Positions 27,923 to 38,954 of a DNA stretch of 64,000 nucleotides are shown here, piece after piece. The stretch's first letter is position 1. Each line of letters opens with the position of its first letter. The DNA is from Stenotrophomonas bentonitica. Its GTDB lineage: Bacteria; Pseudomonadota; Gammaproteobacteria; Xanthomonadales; Xanthomonadaceae. The DNA lies in NCBI RefSeq assembly GCF_013185915.1, contig NZ_JAAZUH010000002.1, forward strand, positions 124,001-188,000, written 5' to 3'. The notes under the pieces were generated by a model. That model made no database searches and was not told the origin of the DNA. It was given only the letters and a program-made list of their open reading frames with translations. Position numbers and translations under genes: made by a program.

Positions 27923-28192
27923 TCAGCTGTCCTCGTCGAAGCGTCGCTCGAACAGGTCCACCACGGCTTCCATGGCGGCGCCTTCGTCTTCGCCGTCGAT
28001 GCGCACGGTGACCGGGGTGCCCTGGCCGGCGGCCAGCAGCATCACGCCCATGATGCTCTTGGCGTTGATCTCGCGGCCCTTGGCGGCCATGGTCACATTG
28101 CAGCGGAACGGTGCCAGTACCTGCACCAGCTTTGCAGTGGCGCGGGCGTGCAGCCCGAGGCGGTTGGATACGGTGAGTTCACGTTCAAGCAT
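27923..28192 (-). CDS. ptsH: PTS phosphocarrier protein HPr
   Basis: The 89-residue HPr has the phosphoacceptor histidine at residue 15 (LGLHARA) and the regulatory serine at residue 46 (AKSIMGV), the target of HprK/P encoded 1.3 kb upstream in the same cluster. The start at 28192 is chosen because it puts both residues at their family positions; it overlaps the EIIA gene by eight bases. It links EI to EIIA-Man and probably EIIA-Ntr. Confidence 0.96.
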   Translation of the reverse strand: MLERELTVSNRLGLHARATAKLVQVLAPFRCNVTMAAKGREINAKSIMGVMLLAAGQGTPVTVRIDGEDEGAAMEAVVDLFERRFDEDS

Positions 28193-28577
28193 CGTCGACA
28201 ATCGCTCCATTGCGAGTGCCCGCCGCCGCAGTGGCGGGCAGTTGATCCAGTCCCTGTTCCGGATAATTCATCACTCGCAACAACATCGGCAGGCTCAGCG
28301 CCGAGACCCGGCGTGCCGGGGTGCCCAGGCGGGCCAGCTGCGCTGCCAGATTGCTCGGGCTGGCGCCATACAGGTCGGTCAGGATCAGCACGCCGTCTCC
28401 ACTGTCGACCCGGCGCAACGCGGCCGAGGCAAGCGGGAGCAGGACATCCAGGTCTGCGTCGAACGGTACTTCGAAAGCTTCGGTCTTCAGCGGCAGGTGC
28501 CGCAGCAGCCGGGTCGCCACGTCCAGCAGGGACGTGCCTACACCGGGATGAGTTACAAGGAGAATGCCACAGGTCAT
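28185..28577 (-). CDS. PTS EIIA component, mannose (EIIA-Man) family
   Basis: The 130-residue single EIIA domain begins MTCGILLVTHPG with the phosphorylatable histidine at residue 10. The ILTDLYGASPSNLA stretch near 65-78 is typical of EIIA-Man. The standard EIIB, EIIC and EIID partners are missing, so it probably acts as a phosphorylation-state sensor. It overlaps ptsH and lies 70 bases after rapZ. Confidence 0.92.
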   Translation of the reverse strand: MTCGILLVTHPGVGTSLLDVATRLLRHLPLKTEAFEVPFDADLDVLLPLASAALRRVDSGDGVLILTDLYGASPSNLAAQLARLGTPARRVSALSLPMLLRVMNYPEQGLDQLPATAAAGTRNGAIVDDA

Positions 28578-28647
28578 TGTCGAACGTTAACATCCCAAGA
28601 TGAATTGGGGATACACCACGGGAGCAACGGACCGTTGGGCCGTCGAC

Positions 28648-29532
28648 TCAATCCAGCTCGCGATGGAACGTGGCCACGTCTTCCCAGCCCTGGTCCCGCG
28701 CATGCCGGGCCAGGCGCTCGGCCAGGTACACCGAACGGTGCTTGCCACCGGTGCAGCCGAACGCCACGGTGACGTAGCTGCGGGTGTCATTGCCAAGGCG
28801 GGGCAGCCAGGTGTCGAGGAAGTCGACCAGCTGGGCCACGTACTTCTGCACGTCCGGCTGCTCGTCCAGGTACTCGCGCACCCCGGCTTCGCGCCCGGAC
28901 ATAGGCCGCAGCTCGGGGTTCCAGTGCGGATTGGGCAGCACGCGGGCATCGAACACGAAGTCGGCTTCTGCCGGCACGCCGCGCTTGTAGGCGAACGATT
29001 CGAACAGCAGTGAAAGCTTGTTGCCGTGGCTCAGCGCGAATTCGGTCACCACCTTGCGGCGCAGCTGGTGCACGTTGAGCGCGGTGGTGTCGATCACCGC
29101 GTCGGCAGCGCGGCGCAGCGGCGCGGTGAGTTCGCGTTCGCGTGCGATCGCCTCGGGCAGCGACAGGCCGAGCTGGCTCAGCGGATGCCGGCGTCGGGTG
29201 TCGGCATAGCGCTTGAGCAGGGCTTCATCGGTAGCGTCGAAGAACAGCAGCTGCGCGTCCAGCCCGGCTGCCAGGGCGTCTTCGCGCCAGTGCGAGAGCT
29301 GGCTGAGGTCGCTCTGGCCACGCACGTCGATGCCCACCGCCAGGCGGCGCGGGACGTCGGCATCGTGGCCGGCCAGCAGGCTGCGCACGAAGTCGGGCAG
29401 CAGGTTGATCGGCAGGTTGTCCGAGCAGTAGTAGTCCAGGTCTTCGAAGGTCTTCAGCGCGACCGTCTTGCCGGAGCCGGACAGCCCGCTGACGATGATC
29501 AGGGTGGCGGCAGTGGGGGCCGGGGTGCTCAT
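28648..29532 (-). CDS. rapZ: RNase adapter protein RapZ
   Basis: The 294-residue P-loop protein has Walker A GLSGSGKT near residue 15, the conserved [16 protein letters not shown] near 31 and the C-terminal [16 protein letters not shown] motif (here [17 protein letters not shown]) near 260. In E. coli RapZ binds glucosamine-6-phosphate and directs RNase E to the sRNA GlmZ. In this lineage the target is unclear. It overlaps hprK by four bases, as in many proteobacteria. Confidence 0.96.
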   Translation of the reverse strand: MSTPAPTAATLIIVSGLSGSGKTVALKTFEDLDYYCSDNLPINLLPDFVRSLLAGHDADVPRRLAVGIDVRGQSDLSQLSHWREDALAAGLDAQLLFFDATDEALLKRYADTRRRHPLSQLGLSLPEAIARERELTAPLRRAADAVIDTTALNVHQLRRKVVTEFALSHGNKLSLLFESFAYKRGVPAEADFVFDARVLPNPHWNPELRPMSGREAGVREYLDEQPDVQKYVAQLVDFLDTWLPRLGNDTRSYVTVAFGCTGGKHRSVYLAERLARHARDQGWEDVATFHRELD

Positions 29533-30479
29533 GGGCTGCGGCGCTCCAGCAGGTTGCTGTGGCGGGCGATGAACATCGCGGCCGGGTCGATGCCCTTGGT
29601 GCGCAGGATGTGCAGGCGGGTGGCCGCCTCGGTCAGCACCGACAGGTTGCGCCCGGGCATCACCGGCAGGGTGATCAGCGGTACGTCCAGGTCGAGCACG
29701 TGGCGGGTGCCGGAATCGCCGGTCAGGCGTTCGTAACCATGGGGGGTGGGTTCGGTCATGGGCTTGGTCAGGTGCACGATGAGCCGAAGGTACTTGTTCT
29801 TCTTTACCGCCGTGTCACCGAACATCTCGCGCACGTTGAGCACGCCCAGGCCGCGCACTTCGAGCAGGTCCTGCAGCAGCTCCGGGCAGGTGCCGTCGAG
29901 CACGTCGGGGGCGATCTGGGTGAATTCGGGGGCGTCGTCGGCGACCAGCCGGTGGCCGCGGCTGAGCAGTTCCAGCGCCAGCTCGCTCTTGCCCGAGCCC
30001 GCCTCACCGGTGATCAGCACGCCGATCGAGTAGATCTCCATGAACACGCCATGCAGGATCACCCGCGGCGCCAGGGTCCGGGCCAGGTGGTAAGAGAGGT
30101 GGTTGAGCAGCTCGTGGCCGCGCTTGGGCGAGATCCACAGCGGGGTCTGCGACTCGTCGGCGGCCGCGCGCAGGTCTTCCGGGCAGGGCTGGTTGCGGGT
30201 GATCACCAGTGCCAGCGGGTGCGACTGCATGATCCGCTCGATGGTTTCCCAGCGTTGCCGCGAATCCAGCGAATCCAGCCAGGACAGCTCTTCGGTGCCC
30301 AGGATCTGCACCTTGTTGGGGTAGATCGCGTTGAGGTAGCCGGCCAGCGAAGGGCGCCGCGAGACCGTATTGCCGGCCTCCAGCTCGCGCCGCTCGCCCT
30401 TCTGTCCGGCCACCCAGCGCAGGCCGAGGCGGTCGCGTTGCTGTTCGAACAGTTCACGGGCGGTGATGCTGGTATTCAT
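29529..30479 (-). CDS. hprK: HPr kinase/phosphorylase
   Basis: HprK phosphorylates and dephosphorylates serine 46 of HPr. The 316-residue protein has the P-loop [14 protein letters not shown] near residue 157 with the following VADDAPEF loop and the [15 protein letters not shown] signature near 205. Together with ptsN, ptsH and ptsI it completes a regulatory PTS without sugar permeases. It is coupled to ptsN upstream and rapZ downstream through four-base overlaps. Confidence 0.97.
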   Translation of the reverse strand: MNTSITARELFEQQRDRLGLRWVAGQKGERRELEAGNTVSRRPSLAGYLNAIYPNKVQILGTEELSWLDSLDSRQRWETIERIMQSHPLALVITRNQPCPEDLRAAADESQTPLWISPKRGHELLNHLSYHLARTLAPRVILHGVFMEIYSIGVLITGEAGSGKSELALELLSRGHRLVADDAPEFTQIAPDVLDGTCPELLQDLLEVRGLGVLNVREMFGDTAVKKNKYLRLIVHLTKPMTEPTPHGYERLTGDSGTRHVLDLDVPLITLPVMPGRNLSVLTEAATRLHILRTKGIDPAAMFIARHSNLLERRSP

Positions 30480-30928
30480 GCGGCGCTCGCCGGCGGGGGG
30501 AATTCGATGACCTGGCGCAGGGTCGCCGCGTCGCGCGCTTCGCGCAGCGCCTGGCGGATGGCCGGCTCGGAAAACAGCTCGGCCAGCTCGGACAGCAGCA
30601 TCAGGTGTTGATGGGTGTAGTGGCTGGGCACGGCGATGGCGAACACCAGGTCCACCGGCTCGTCGCCGCCGAAGTCGACCGGACGTTCCAGCCGCAGCAG
30701 CGCCCCGCGGGGGCGTTCCAGCAGCGGTGCGCGGCCATGCGGGATGGCGATGCCGTGGCCGATGGCGGTACTGCCCAGCGTTTCACGCTCGCACAGGTTC
30801 CGGTAGATCAGGTCGGCATTGGCTTCGCGACAGGCCAGCAGCCTGGCGGCGGCCTTCAGCACACTGTCGCGATCGGCGGCCGGCAGCACCTGGGTGCGCA
30901 CGGCCGCCAGTAGATCAGTCAAAGGCAT
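30476..30928 (-). CDS. ptsN: PTS IIA-Ntr protein
   Basis: The 150-residue EIIA-fructose/Ntr-type protein carries the phosphoacceptor histidine at residue 64 in [18 protein letters not shown]-Ntr regulates potassium uptake, sigma-54-linked genes and envelope stress in other proteobacteria by its phosphorylation state. It stands 22 bases after hpf and overlaps hprK. The rpoN-hpf-ptsN order is strongly conserved. Confidence 0.96.
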   Translation of the reverse strand: MPLTDLLAAVRTQVLPAADRDSVLKAAARLLACREANADLIYRNLCERETLGSTAIGHGIAIPHGRAPLLERPRGALLRLERPVDFGGDEPVDLVFAIAVPSHYTHQHLMLLSELAELFSEPAIRQALREARDAATLRQVIEFPPPASAA

Positions 30929-30949
30929 GTTGGGGGGAGAGCGGTGGCG

Positions 30950-31273
30950 TCAGCCGCCATTGTCGCCCAAGGGAGCCGGAACCGGGGCGTGCTGGTGCTT
31001 TTTCTCCTTGTGCTTGATGACCAGCCGGTCCAGCTTGTCGGCAAGCACGTCGATGGCCGCATACATGGTCTGGCCGTTGGCTTCGGCGTGGAGGGTCTGG
31101 CCGGGGATGTTCACGCTGGCGTCGACGTGGTGGTCGGGCTTCTGCAGCTTCAGTGTGACCCGCGCGTCGCAATGCTGATCGAAGTGCTTGCCGATCCGCG
31201 CCAGCTTCTCCTCTACGTAGGAATGCAGGGCCGGGGTGACTTCGACATCTTTGCCAAACGTTTCGATGCGCAT
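30950..31273 (-). CDS. hpf: Ribosome hibernation promoting factor (short HPF)
   Basis: The 107-residue protein follows the RaiA/HPF fold: MRIETFGKDVEVTPALHSYV, then EEKLARIGKHF and NGQTMYAAIDVLADKLDRLV. It binds the small ribosomal subunit and promotes 100S dimers in stationary phase. It lacks the long C-terminal domain, so it is the short type. It lies 56 bases downstream of rpoN. The start at 31273 has GGAGAAACC before it. Confidence 0.95.
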   Translation of the reverse strand: MRIETFGKDVEVTPALHSYVEEKLARIGKHFDQHCDARVTLKLQKPDHHVDASVNIPGQTLHAEANGQTMYAAIDVLADKLDRLVIKHKEKKHQHAPVPAPLGDNGG

Positions 31274-31329
31274 CGGGTTTCTCCTTTGTTCGGATGAGCC
31301 AATGAACCTTGCCGCCAGGCGCGTGAGCG

Positions 31330-32769
31330 TCAGGCGATGCGAACTCGTTCGTGCGAGGCGGAAATGTTCATGGCCTCACGATACTTCGCCACGGTGCGCC
31401 GCGCCACCGGTATTCCGGAGGTCTTGAGCAGGTCAGCCAGCTTGGCGTCAGAAAGCGGCTTGCGCGGGTTTTCGTCGTCGATCAGGCGCCGGATCATGGC
31501 CTGGATGGCGGTGCTGGAGGCCTCGCCGCCGCTGTCGGTGTCGATCCCGGAGGCGAAGAACGCGCGCAGGGCCAGGGTCCCACGCGGGGTCCGCACGTAC
31601 TTGCGGGCGATCGCCCGGGAAATGGTCGATTCGTGCAGGCCCAGCTCGCCGGCCACCTCGCGCAGGGTCAGCGGGCGCAGGGCCTGTTCACCGAACTCCA
31701 GGAAGGCGGCCTGCTGCTGCAGCAGGCAGCGCATCACCCGCAGCAGGGTCTCGCCACGGGCCTCCAGGCCCTTGAGCAGCCAGCGCGCCTCCTGCAGGTG
31801 GGCGCGCAGGTAGCCGGCGTCGCTTTCGCCGCAGCGGCGGATCATCTGCTCATAGCCCCGGTGGATGACCACCTTGGGTCCGGCGTGGCCGGCCAGGGCC
31901 GCCCGCCAGCTGCCGTTCTGGCGCCAGACCACGCAGTCCGGGACCACGTAGCTGTCGTGGGCCAGGTCGCCGATCTGGGTGCCGGGGCGCGGGTCCAGCG
32001 AGCGCAGCAGCTGTACGGCGGTCTCCACCGCGTCCAGCGGCTCGCGCAGCTCGTGGGCAATGCCGTTCACGCCGCTGCGCGGCAGCCGCTCCAGCGGGCC
32101 GTCGGCGATCCGCCGGGCCAGCGCCAGGCCGGGGGTCTGCGGGTCCAGCACGTCCAGCTGCAGCTGCAGGCATTCGCCCAGGCTGCGCGCGCCGACCCCG
32201 ATCGGGTCGAAGCGCTGGATCTGGTGCAGCACGGTGAGGATCTCGGCCTCGTCGGCATGGATGGCCGGGAGCAGGGTCTCGGCGATGGTGGCCAGCGGCT
32301 CGCGCAGGTAGCCGTCTTCGCCCAGCGCATCGATCAGGGCGGCGCCGATGCTGCGGTCGCGCCGGGACAGGTGCGAGAGGTGCAGCTGCCACAGCAGGTG
32401 GTCGGCCAGGCTTTCGGTCTCGGCCACGCGCTCGGCGGCGCTGCCGTTGTCGTCATCGTCGAACGAGCCGCCGCTGCCGCCACTGCCCCAGTCGCCTTCA
32501 CCGGGCGCCCAGTCCTCGGCGCCTTCGGTTCGGGCGTCGCGCTCATCGGCGCGCTCGGCCGCGTCGGCCGGGCGCTCGTCGCTGCCCGGTGCGGCCTCCA
32601 GGTCCGGCTCGGCGTTCTCGGCCCAGTCCAGCAGGGGGTTGGTCTCCACCGCCTCGGCCAGTTCCAGCTCCAGCTCGGGGGTGGACATCTGCAGCAACTT
32701 GATCGCCTGACGCAGCTGCGGCGTCATGACCAGTTGTTGCCCCAGCGATGTCTGCAGCCGTGCTTTCAT
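31330..32769 (-). CDS. rpoN: RNA polymerase sigma-54 factor
   Basis: Sigma-54 directs transcription from -24/-12 promoters and needs AAA+ activators. The 479-residue product has region I (glutamine- and leucine-rich, residues 5-50: LGQQLVMTPQLRQAIKLLQM) and an acidic region II (about 55-130). The core-binding domain follows, then the helix-turn-helix near 375-395 (GLHESTISRAI) and the RpoN box ARRTVAKYRE near 460. In Xanthomonadaceae sigma-54 governs pilin and flagellar genes. It lies between lptB and hpf in the usual order. Confidence 0.97.
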   Translation of the reverse strand: MKARLQTSLGQQLVMTPQLRQAIKLLQMSTPELELELAEAVETNPLLDWAENAEPDLEAAPGSDERPADAAERADERDARTEGAEDWAPGEGDWGSGGSGGSFDDDDNGSAAERVAETESLADHLLWQLHLSHLSRRDRSIGAALIDALGEDGYLREPLATIAETLLPAIHADEAEILTVLHQIQRFDPIGVGARSLGECLQLQLDVLDPQTPGLALARRIADGPLERLPRSGVNGIAHELREPLDAVETAVQLLRSLDPRPGTQIGDLAHDSYVVPDCVVWRQNGSWRAALAGHAGPKVVIHRGYEQMIRRCGESDAGYLRAHLQEARWLLKGLEARGETLLRVMRCLLQQQAAFLEFGEQALRPLTLREVAGELGLHESTISRAIARKYVRTPRGTLALRAFFASGIDTDSGGEASSTAIQAMIRRLIDDENPRKPLSDAKLADLLKTSGIPVARRTVAKYREAMNISASHERVRIA

Positions 32770-32811
32770 GCCTGTGCCGAACGGAGGGAAGGCGATGCAG
32801 CGGCCGGCGGG

Positions 32812-33531
32812 TCAGAGCTTGAAGGTCTCTCCAAGGTAGACACGGCGGACGTCTGCGTTTTCCAGGATCGCGGCTGGTGCCCCCTGCGCCAGTACGCTGC
32901 CTTCGTTGAGGATATACGCGCGGTCGCAGATTCCCAAGGTCTCGCGCACATTGTGGTCGGTGATCAGGACCCCGATGCCGCGCTGCTTGAGGTGGGTGAC
33001 GATGCGCTGGATCTCGCCGACCGAGATCGGGTCGACGCCGGCGAACGGCTCGTCGAGCAGGATCAGGCGCGGCTTGGCGGCCAGAGCCCGGGCGATTTCG
33101 CAGCGGCGGCGCTCGCCACCGGACAGGCTGGCGCCCAGCTGGTCGGCCACGTGGCCGATCTGCAGTTCGTCCAGCAGCGAATTCAGTTCCTTCTCGCGGC
33201 CGGCCCTGTCCAGGTCCTCGCGCAGCTCCAGCACCAGACGCAGGTTGTCGGCCACGGTCAGCTTGCGGAACACCGACGGCTCCTGCGGCAGGTAGCCCAC
33301 GCCCTGCTTGGCGCGGGTGTACATCGGGTCGGCGGTGATGTCCTTGCCGTCCAGCACGATGCTGCCGGCATCGGCCTCGACCAGCCCGACGATCATGTAG
33401 AAGCAGGTGGTCTTGCCGGCACCGTTGGGGCCGAGCAGGCCGACCACTTCACCGGCGTCCAGGGTCAGGCCGAATTCCTTGACCACTTCGCGCTGCTTGT
33501 AGCGCTTGCGCAGACCTTTGGCGACCAGCAT
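32812..33531 (-). CDS. lptB: LPS export ABC ATPase LptB
   Basis: LptB powers LPS extraction from the inner membrane together with LptFG, whose genes are not in this window. The 239-residue ATPase has Walker [10 protein letters not shown] near residue 36, the Q-loop LPQEPSVF, the signature LSGGERRR near 140 and Walker [14 protein letters not shown] near 158. Its ATG overlaps the stop of lptA by one base. Confidence 0.97.
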   Translation of the reverse strand: MLVAKGLRKRYKQREVVKEFGLTLDAGEVVGLLGPNGAGKTTCFYMIVGLVEADAGSIVLDGKDITADPMYTRAKQGVGYLPQEPSVFRKLTVADNLRLVLELREDLDRAGREKELNSLLDELQIGHVADQLGASLSGGERRRCEIARALAAKPRLILLDEPFAGVDPISVGEIQRIVTHLKQRGIGVLITDHNVRETLGICDRAYILNEGSVLAQGAPAAILENADVRRVYLGETFKL

Positions 33532-34091
33532 TACTTCTTGCTCCCGGCGGTGGGGACAGTGGTCTTGGCGGGGGCGGCCGGCTTGGCGGCCGGGGCGGCG
33601 CCCTTGTTCTTGGGCGGAATGACCGTGCGCACGCGGCCGGCTTCACCGCCGCCACCGCTGTTCATTTCGCCGGTACGGGTGTTGTAGACCATGCGCTGGC
33701 CGCTGTTGGTGCCCTGCGCGCTGACCACTTCGTAGTTGCCGGTCAGGGTGATGATTTCGCCCTTGATGTCGTAATCGATCTTGTCGGCGCGTGCATTCAT
33801 CATGCTTCCGTCGTCCAGCTGCTGCTTCATGGTGGCCTGCTTGCCGGTGAACACCGCACGCACCGCCTCGCCATCCTTCATGTGGACATCGGCCTGTGCG
33901 GCACGGATGTCGAGCGTGCCCTGGGTGATCACGACATTGCGCGACAGGGTGATGACGCCATCGCCCAGGAACGAGCCGGACTGCGCGTCGGACTCGATGG
34001 TCATTTCCTGGTTGCGGTCGGTGCTCTTGGCCTGCACGGCAAGCGGGACGGCCAGGCACAGGGCAAGTACGGCGGCGGAGAAGATCTTCAT
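33531..34091 (-). CDS. lptA: LPS transport periplasmic protein LptA
   Basis: LptA forms the periplasmic bridge that carries LPS to LptDE. The start at 34091 is chosen because an AGGAAAG site lies ten bases before it and a signal peptide ([21 protein letters not shown]) begins there; an in-frame ATG at 34160 would add 23 residues ahead of the signal. The mature part has the beta-jellyroll repeat ([31 protein letters not shown]). The tail is rich in alanine, proline and lysine. 186 residues. Confidence 0.92.
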   Translation of the reverse strand: MKIFSAAVLALCLAVPLAVQAKSTDRNQEMTIESDAQSGSFLGDGVITLSRNVVITQGTLDIRAAQADVHMKDGEAVRAVFTGKQATMKQQLDDGSMMNARADKIDYDIKGEIITLTGNYEVVSAQGTNSGQRMVYNTRTGEMNSGGGGEAGRVRTVIPPKNKGAAPAAKPAAPAKTTVPTAGSKK

Positions 34092-34156
34092 GGCGTGGGG
34101 CTTTCCTGCCTGATTCGGGGGAACGGCCAGTGCCGTCGCTGGAACATCGGAGCGGG

Positions 34157-34717
34157 TCATTGGCGGGGCGTGTATCGGGTCTTGACCTGGCTCAGGAACT
34201 GATAGGTCTTGTCGCTGGAGTTCAGGGCGAAGCCTACCCCGGACTGGATCATGCCCGGCCGGGTCAGGGTGACCAGGCCGTCGGAGGTGGCCCGGTTTTC
34301 ATTCGGGAACACGTCCAGCTGCTCGGTCCGGAAGGTGGTCGGCGGCACCGTCGGCACGCGCGGGCTGTCGCCACTGACGTTGCCGGTCAGGCGCAGCTTG
34401 TCGCCGTTGGCGCTGACCCAGCCGGTGTCGCTGCGCAGTTCCCAGTGGTTGCCGTCGCGGTCGGGCAGCAGGAACAGGGGGGTCTGGATGGTCATCGTCT
34501 CATCGCTGCGGGTGCGCTCCAGCAGCGGCGCGCGCAGCGTGGTCGACTCGCGGCCCTGTTCGTCCAGCGCGACGATCTCGAAGTCGTGCAGCACGTAGTC
34601 GCGGCTGGCGTCGTCGCCGGTCGCCTCCGGCGCCTTGTCGCGGTCGCGCAGCAGCGCCCAGCCGCTGAGCACGGCGGCAACCAGCAGCAGGCCACCCAGT
34701 GCGGTACGCAGGCTCAT
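34157..34717 (-). CDS. lptC: LPS export protein LptC
   Basis: The ATG at 34717 overlaps the kdsC stop and gives 186 residues. A single N-terminal membrane helix (GGLLLVAAVLSGWALL) is followed by a periplasmic beta-jellyroll with typical elements (YVLHDFEIVALDEQGRESTTLRAPL, split; ELRSDTGWVSANGDKLRL). LptC links the LptB2FG complex to LptA. Place and length are normal for the kdsC-lptC-lptA-lptB operon. Confidence 0.94.
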   Translation of the reverse strand: MSLRTALGGLLLVAAVLSGWALLRDRDKAPEATGDDASRDYVLHDFEIVALDEQGRESTTLRAPLLERTRSDETMTIQTPLFLLPDRDGNHWELRSDTGWVSANGDKLRLTGNVSGDSPRVPTVPPTTFRTEQLDVFPNENRATSDGLVTLTRPGMIQSGVGFALNSSDKTYQFLSQVKTRYTPRQ

Positions 34718-35262
34718 GCGCCGAACCTCGCCAGCACCGCGTCCACGTGGCCCTGTGTGGCCAGCAGCACGTCGCACAGCTCGCGCGCGGCACCGCGGCC
34801 GCCGTCTGCACGGGTCTGCCAGTGCACGCGCTCGGCGATCCAGGGGTGGGCGTTGGCCGGGGCCACCGCCAGCCCGACCGCGCACAGCGGCGCCAGGTCG
34901 GGCAGGTCGTCGCCCATGAAGGCGACCTGGTCCAGGCCGATGCCGTGCTGTTCGCACAGCACCCGCACGCTGGCCAGCTTGTCGCCGACCGCGATCTGGG
35001 TGTCGATGCCCAGGTCGGCGCCGCGCTTGAGCGCCGACAGGCTGTTGCGCGCGGTGATCAGCACGGGGTGGATGCCGTGCTGCTGCAGCAGTTTCAGGCC
35101 CAGTCCGTCCTGCACGTAATACGCCTTGCTCTCGTTGCCGTCACGGTCGTAGTAGAGCCGACCATCGGTGAGCGTGCCGTCCACGTCGAAACAGGCCAGC
35201 CGGATACGGCCGGCGGCGGCATGCAGGTGGGACGGGAAACCGGGCAACGGGGAATAGGGCAT
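34714..35262 (-). CDS. kdsC: 3-deoxy-D-manno-octulosonate 8-phosphate phosphatase
   Basis: KdsC removes phosphate from KDO-8-phosphate. The 182-residue HAD-family protein lacks a cap domain and has the nucleophile motif FDVDGTLTDGRL near residue 24, LITARNS near 75, and the acidic FMGDDLPDLAPL motif near 117. It lies 41 bases downstream of kdsD and overlaps lptC. Confidence 0.96.
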   Translation of the reverse strand: MPYSPLPGFPSHLHAAAGRIRLACFDVDGTLTDGRLYYDRDGNESKAYYVQDGLGLKLLQQHGIHPVLITARNSLSALKRGADLGIDTQIAVGDKLASVRVLCEQHGIGLDQVAFMGDDLPDLAPLCAVGLAVAPANAHPWIAERVHWQTRADGGRGAARELCDVLLATQGHVDAVLARFGA

Positions 35263-35303
35263 CAGGTACGCAGGTCAGATGAATGGAGGAGTGCCACTGT
35301 GGT

Positions 35304-36305
35304 TTAAACCACCCGGGCCCGCAACAGGTCATGAATGTTGAGTGCGCCGACCGCGCGGCCGTCGCCATCGACCACGATCAGGCCGTTGATCTGCTGGGTT
35401 TCCATGACCCGGGCCGCTTCCACGGCGAGCTGGTCGGCGCCGATGGTGCGCGGGGTCCGCGTCATCACATCGACGATCCGCGCGCTGCGCACGTCCAGGT
35501 CGCTGTCCAGGGCCCGGCGCAGGTCGCCGTCGGTGAACAGGCCGACCAGGCGCTGGTCGGCATCGACCACGGCGGTCATGCCCAGCCGCTTGCGGCTCAT
35601 TTCGACAAGGGCCTCGCTCAGGCTGGCGGTTTCGCCCACCTTGGGCAGTTCATCGCCGCTGTGCATCACGTCGGTGATGTGCAGCAGCAGGCGCCGGCCC
35701 AGGCTGCCGGCCGGGTGCGAGCGGGCGAAGTCGTCGGCGGTGAAGCCGCGCGCGTCGAGCAGGGCCACGGCCAGGGCGTCGCCCATCGCCAGCGAGGCGG
35801 TGGTGCTGGAGGTCGGGGCCAGCGCCAGCGGGCAGGCCTCGGCCGGCACGCTCACGTCCAGGTGCACGTCGGCGGCCAGCGCCAGCGACGAGCCGGGGCG
35901 GCCGGTCATGGCGATCAGGCGGTTGCCCTGGCGCTTGAGCACCGGCAGCAGCATCAGCACTTCGTCCGATTCGCCCGAATAGGACAGCGCCAGCACCACG
36001 TCGGCCTCGGTGATCATGCCCAGGTCGCCGTGGCCGGCTTCGCCGGGGTGCACGTAGAAGGCCGGGGTACCGGTCGAAGCCAGGGTGGCGGCGATCTTGC
36101 GCGCCACGTGGCCGGACTTGCCCATGCCGGTGGCCACCACGCGGCCGCGGCTCTCCAGCACCAGCTGGCAGGCCCGGCTGAAGCCATCGCCCAGCCGCTC
36201 GGCCACCGCGGCAAGGGCGTCGCGCTCGATCTCGAACACGCGGCGGCCGCTGGCGACCAGCGCGGCCGGGTCGGTCGATGAGGGGGGCAGGGGCGATACA
36301 GCCAT
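35304..36305 (-). CDS. kdsD: Arabinose-5-phosphate isomerase
   Basis: KdsD converts ribulose-5-phosphate to arabinose-5-phosphate, the first precursor of KDO. The 333-residue protein has a sugar-isomerase (SIS) domain at about 40-180 (VVATGMGKSGHVARKIAATLASTG split near 57-80; ALSYSGESDE near 108) and two CBS domains from about 215. The start at 36305 is chosen; an in-frame ATG twelve codons earlier lies inside the intergenic region shared with the divergent ibaG gene. Confidence 0.95.
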   Translation of the reverse strand: MAVSPLPPSSTDPAALVASGRRVFEIERDALAAVAERLGDGFSRACQLVLESRGRVVATGMGKSGHVARKIAATLASTGTPAFYVHPGEAGHGDLGMITEADVVLALSYSGESDEVLMLLPVLKRQGNRLIAMTGRPGSSLALAADVHLDVSVPAEACPLALAPTSSTTASLAMGDALAVALLDARGFTADDFARSHPAGSLGRRLLLHITDVMHSGDELPKVGETASLSEALVEMSRKRLGMTAVVDADQRLVGLFTDGDLRRALDSDLDVRSARIVDVMTRTPRTIGADQLAVEAARVMETQQINGLIVVDGDGRAVGALNIHDLLRARVV

Positions 36306-36358
36306 GCGGGCGCCACGCGGAAGAGTAGAATGAGCCCTCATTTTATTAGGAAAGCCCG

Positions 36359-36592
36359 TTGGACGCCGAGACCATCCGCAATTTGATCGAAACCGGCCTG
36401 CCGGGCGCCCGCGCGGACGTGCAGGGCGACGACGGCGTGCATTTCGAGGCCACCGTGGTCTGCGACGCCTTTGCCGGCAAGCTCCCCCTGGCCCGCCACC
36501 GCATGGTCTACGCCACCCTGGGTGATCTGATGGGCGGGGCGATCCACGCGCTGGCGCTGAAGACCGTGACCGCGGCCGAAGCGGCGAAGTAA
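36359..36592 (+). CDS. ibaG: BolA-family iron-metabolism protein (IbaG)
   Basis: The 77-residue BolA/IbaG-type protein contains the conserved HFEATVVCDAFAGKLPLARHRMVYATLG core (residues 28-55; split motif) and GAIHALALKT. It works with monothiol glutaredoxins in iron-sulfur handling. The start is a TTG, because AGGAAAG lies exactly upstream and no ATG is available. It precedes murA by 58 bases, the order seen in E. coli too. Confidence 0.93.
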   Translation: MDAETIRNLIETGLPGARADVQGDDGVHFEATVVCDAFAGKLPLARHRMVYATLGDLMGGAIHALALKTVTAAEAAK

Positions 36593-38220
<1,628 letters not shown>

Positions 38221-38229
<9 letters not shown>

Positions 38230-38266
38230 AACAAGGCCCGCAGATGCGGGCCTTGTTTCATTTCGC
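38221..38266. terminator. Bidirectional terminator, 21-base perfect stem
   Basis: A perfect inverted repeat of 21 bases (38221-38241 and 38246-38266) with the four-base loop AGAT lies between the convergent EF-hand and DUF3108 genes. The A-rich ends give a U-containing tail in both directions. The stop codon of the EF-hand gene lies inside the left arm, and the stop of the DUF3108 gene is three bases beyond the right arm. Confidence 0.9.
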
Positions 38267-38268
38267 GG

Positions 38269-38952
38269 TTACTTGAACGACCGGATGGTCAGGTCGAGCG
38301 CGTCCTTGCCCTTTTCGCGCTGCAGCAGGCGCACCGGCACCGGCAGGTCCTTGGAGACCCAGGCAATCAGTTCCTTGTCGCCGTCCACGCGCGAGACCTT
38401 GGTGGTGGCGTAGGTCTTGCCGGCCACGGTCACGTTCTCGGTGCCGCCGACCTTGTAGGTCATCGGCTTGATCCGGCCTTCGTCGACCATGCGGTAGGTC
38501 AGCGGCTTGCCGGCGGCGAAATCGCGGGCGATCGCCAGGTTGATCAGCAGTGCGTCCATGTCGCCGGCCTTGAGTGCGACGGGACCGGCACGGTCCGGCT
38601 TGATGTCGCCGGTCCAGGTGGCCTGCTTCTTCGACCAGTCGTAGTTGGCCTGCACGTTGCGCTTCTTCACCAGCAGCAGCGAACGGTCCTGGCTGCTGAG
38701 CGGGCGCAGCACGCCATTGGCTTCGTCGAAGGTGGTGTTCTGGCTCAGCGTGGCCAGCTGGTTGCTGACGTCCAGGCTGTACTGCCACTTGTTGCCGTCG
38801 ACCTGCTTCAGGGTCATCTTGCCCGGGGCCTGCACGCCCATGTAGTTGGCCTGGTACTCGGCGGTGAACGGCTGCAGTGCCAGGGCGGGCAGGCTGACGA
38901 CCGCCAACGTACCGGCAGCGATCCAGGACAGGGGACGGGAGAGGATGGTCAT
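38269..38952 (-). CDS. DUF3108 periplasmic protein (copy 1)
   Basis: The 227-residue protein has a signal peptide (WIAAGTLAVVSLPALALQ) and a DUF3108 domain starting FTAEYQANYMGVQAPGKM. The domain continues through WTGDIKPDRAGPVAL and a tail with IAWVSKDLPVPVRLLQREKGKD. The family is an exported beta-sheet protein of unknown function, sometimes with a lipid-binding-like fold. It lies two bases behind a second DUF3108 gene, from which it clearly derives by duplication. Confidence 0.88.
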   Translation of the reverse strand: MTILSRPLSWIAAGTLAVVSLPALALQPFTAEYQANYMGVQAPGKMTLKQVDGNKWQYSLDVSNQLATLSQNTTFDEANGVLRPLSSQDRSLLLVKKRNVQANYDWSKKQATWTGDIKPDRAGPVALKAGDMDALLINLAIARDFAAGKPLTYRMVDEGRIKPMTYKVGGTENVTVAGKTYATTKVSRVDGDKELIAWVSKDLPVPVRLLQREKGKDALDLTIRSFK

Positions 38953-38954
38953 GC

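Noticed and set aside
26157-28772. Long plus-strand open frame opposite ptsI and ptsH
   Set aside because: It is antisense to genes with clear motifs and has no ribosome site or domain.
34092-34160. Upstream ATG (34160) as start of lptA, overlapping lptC
   Set aside because: It would put 23 residues ahead of the signal peptide, and the inner ATG has a better ribosome site. Both remain possible.
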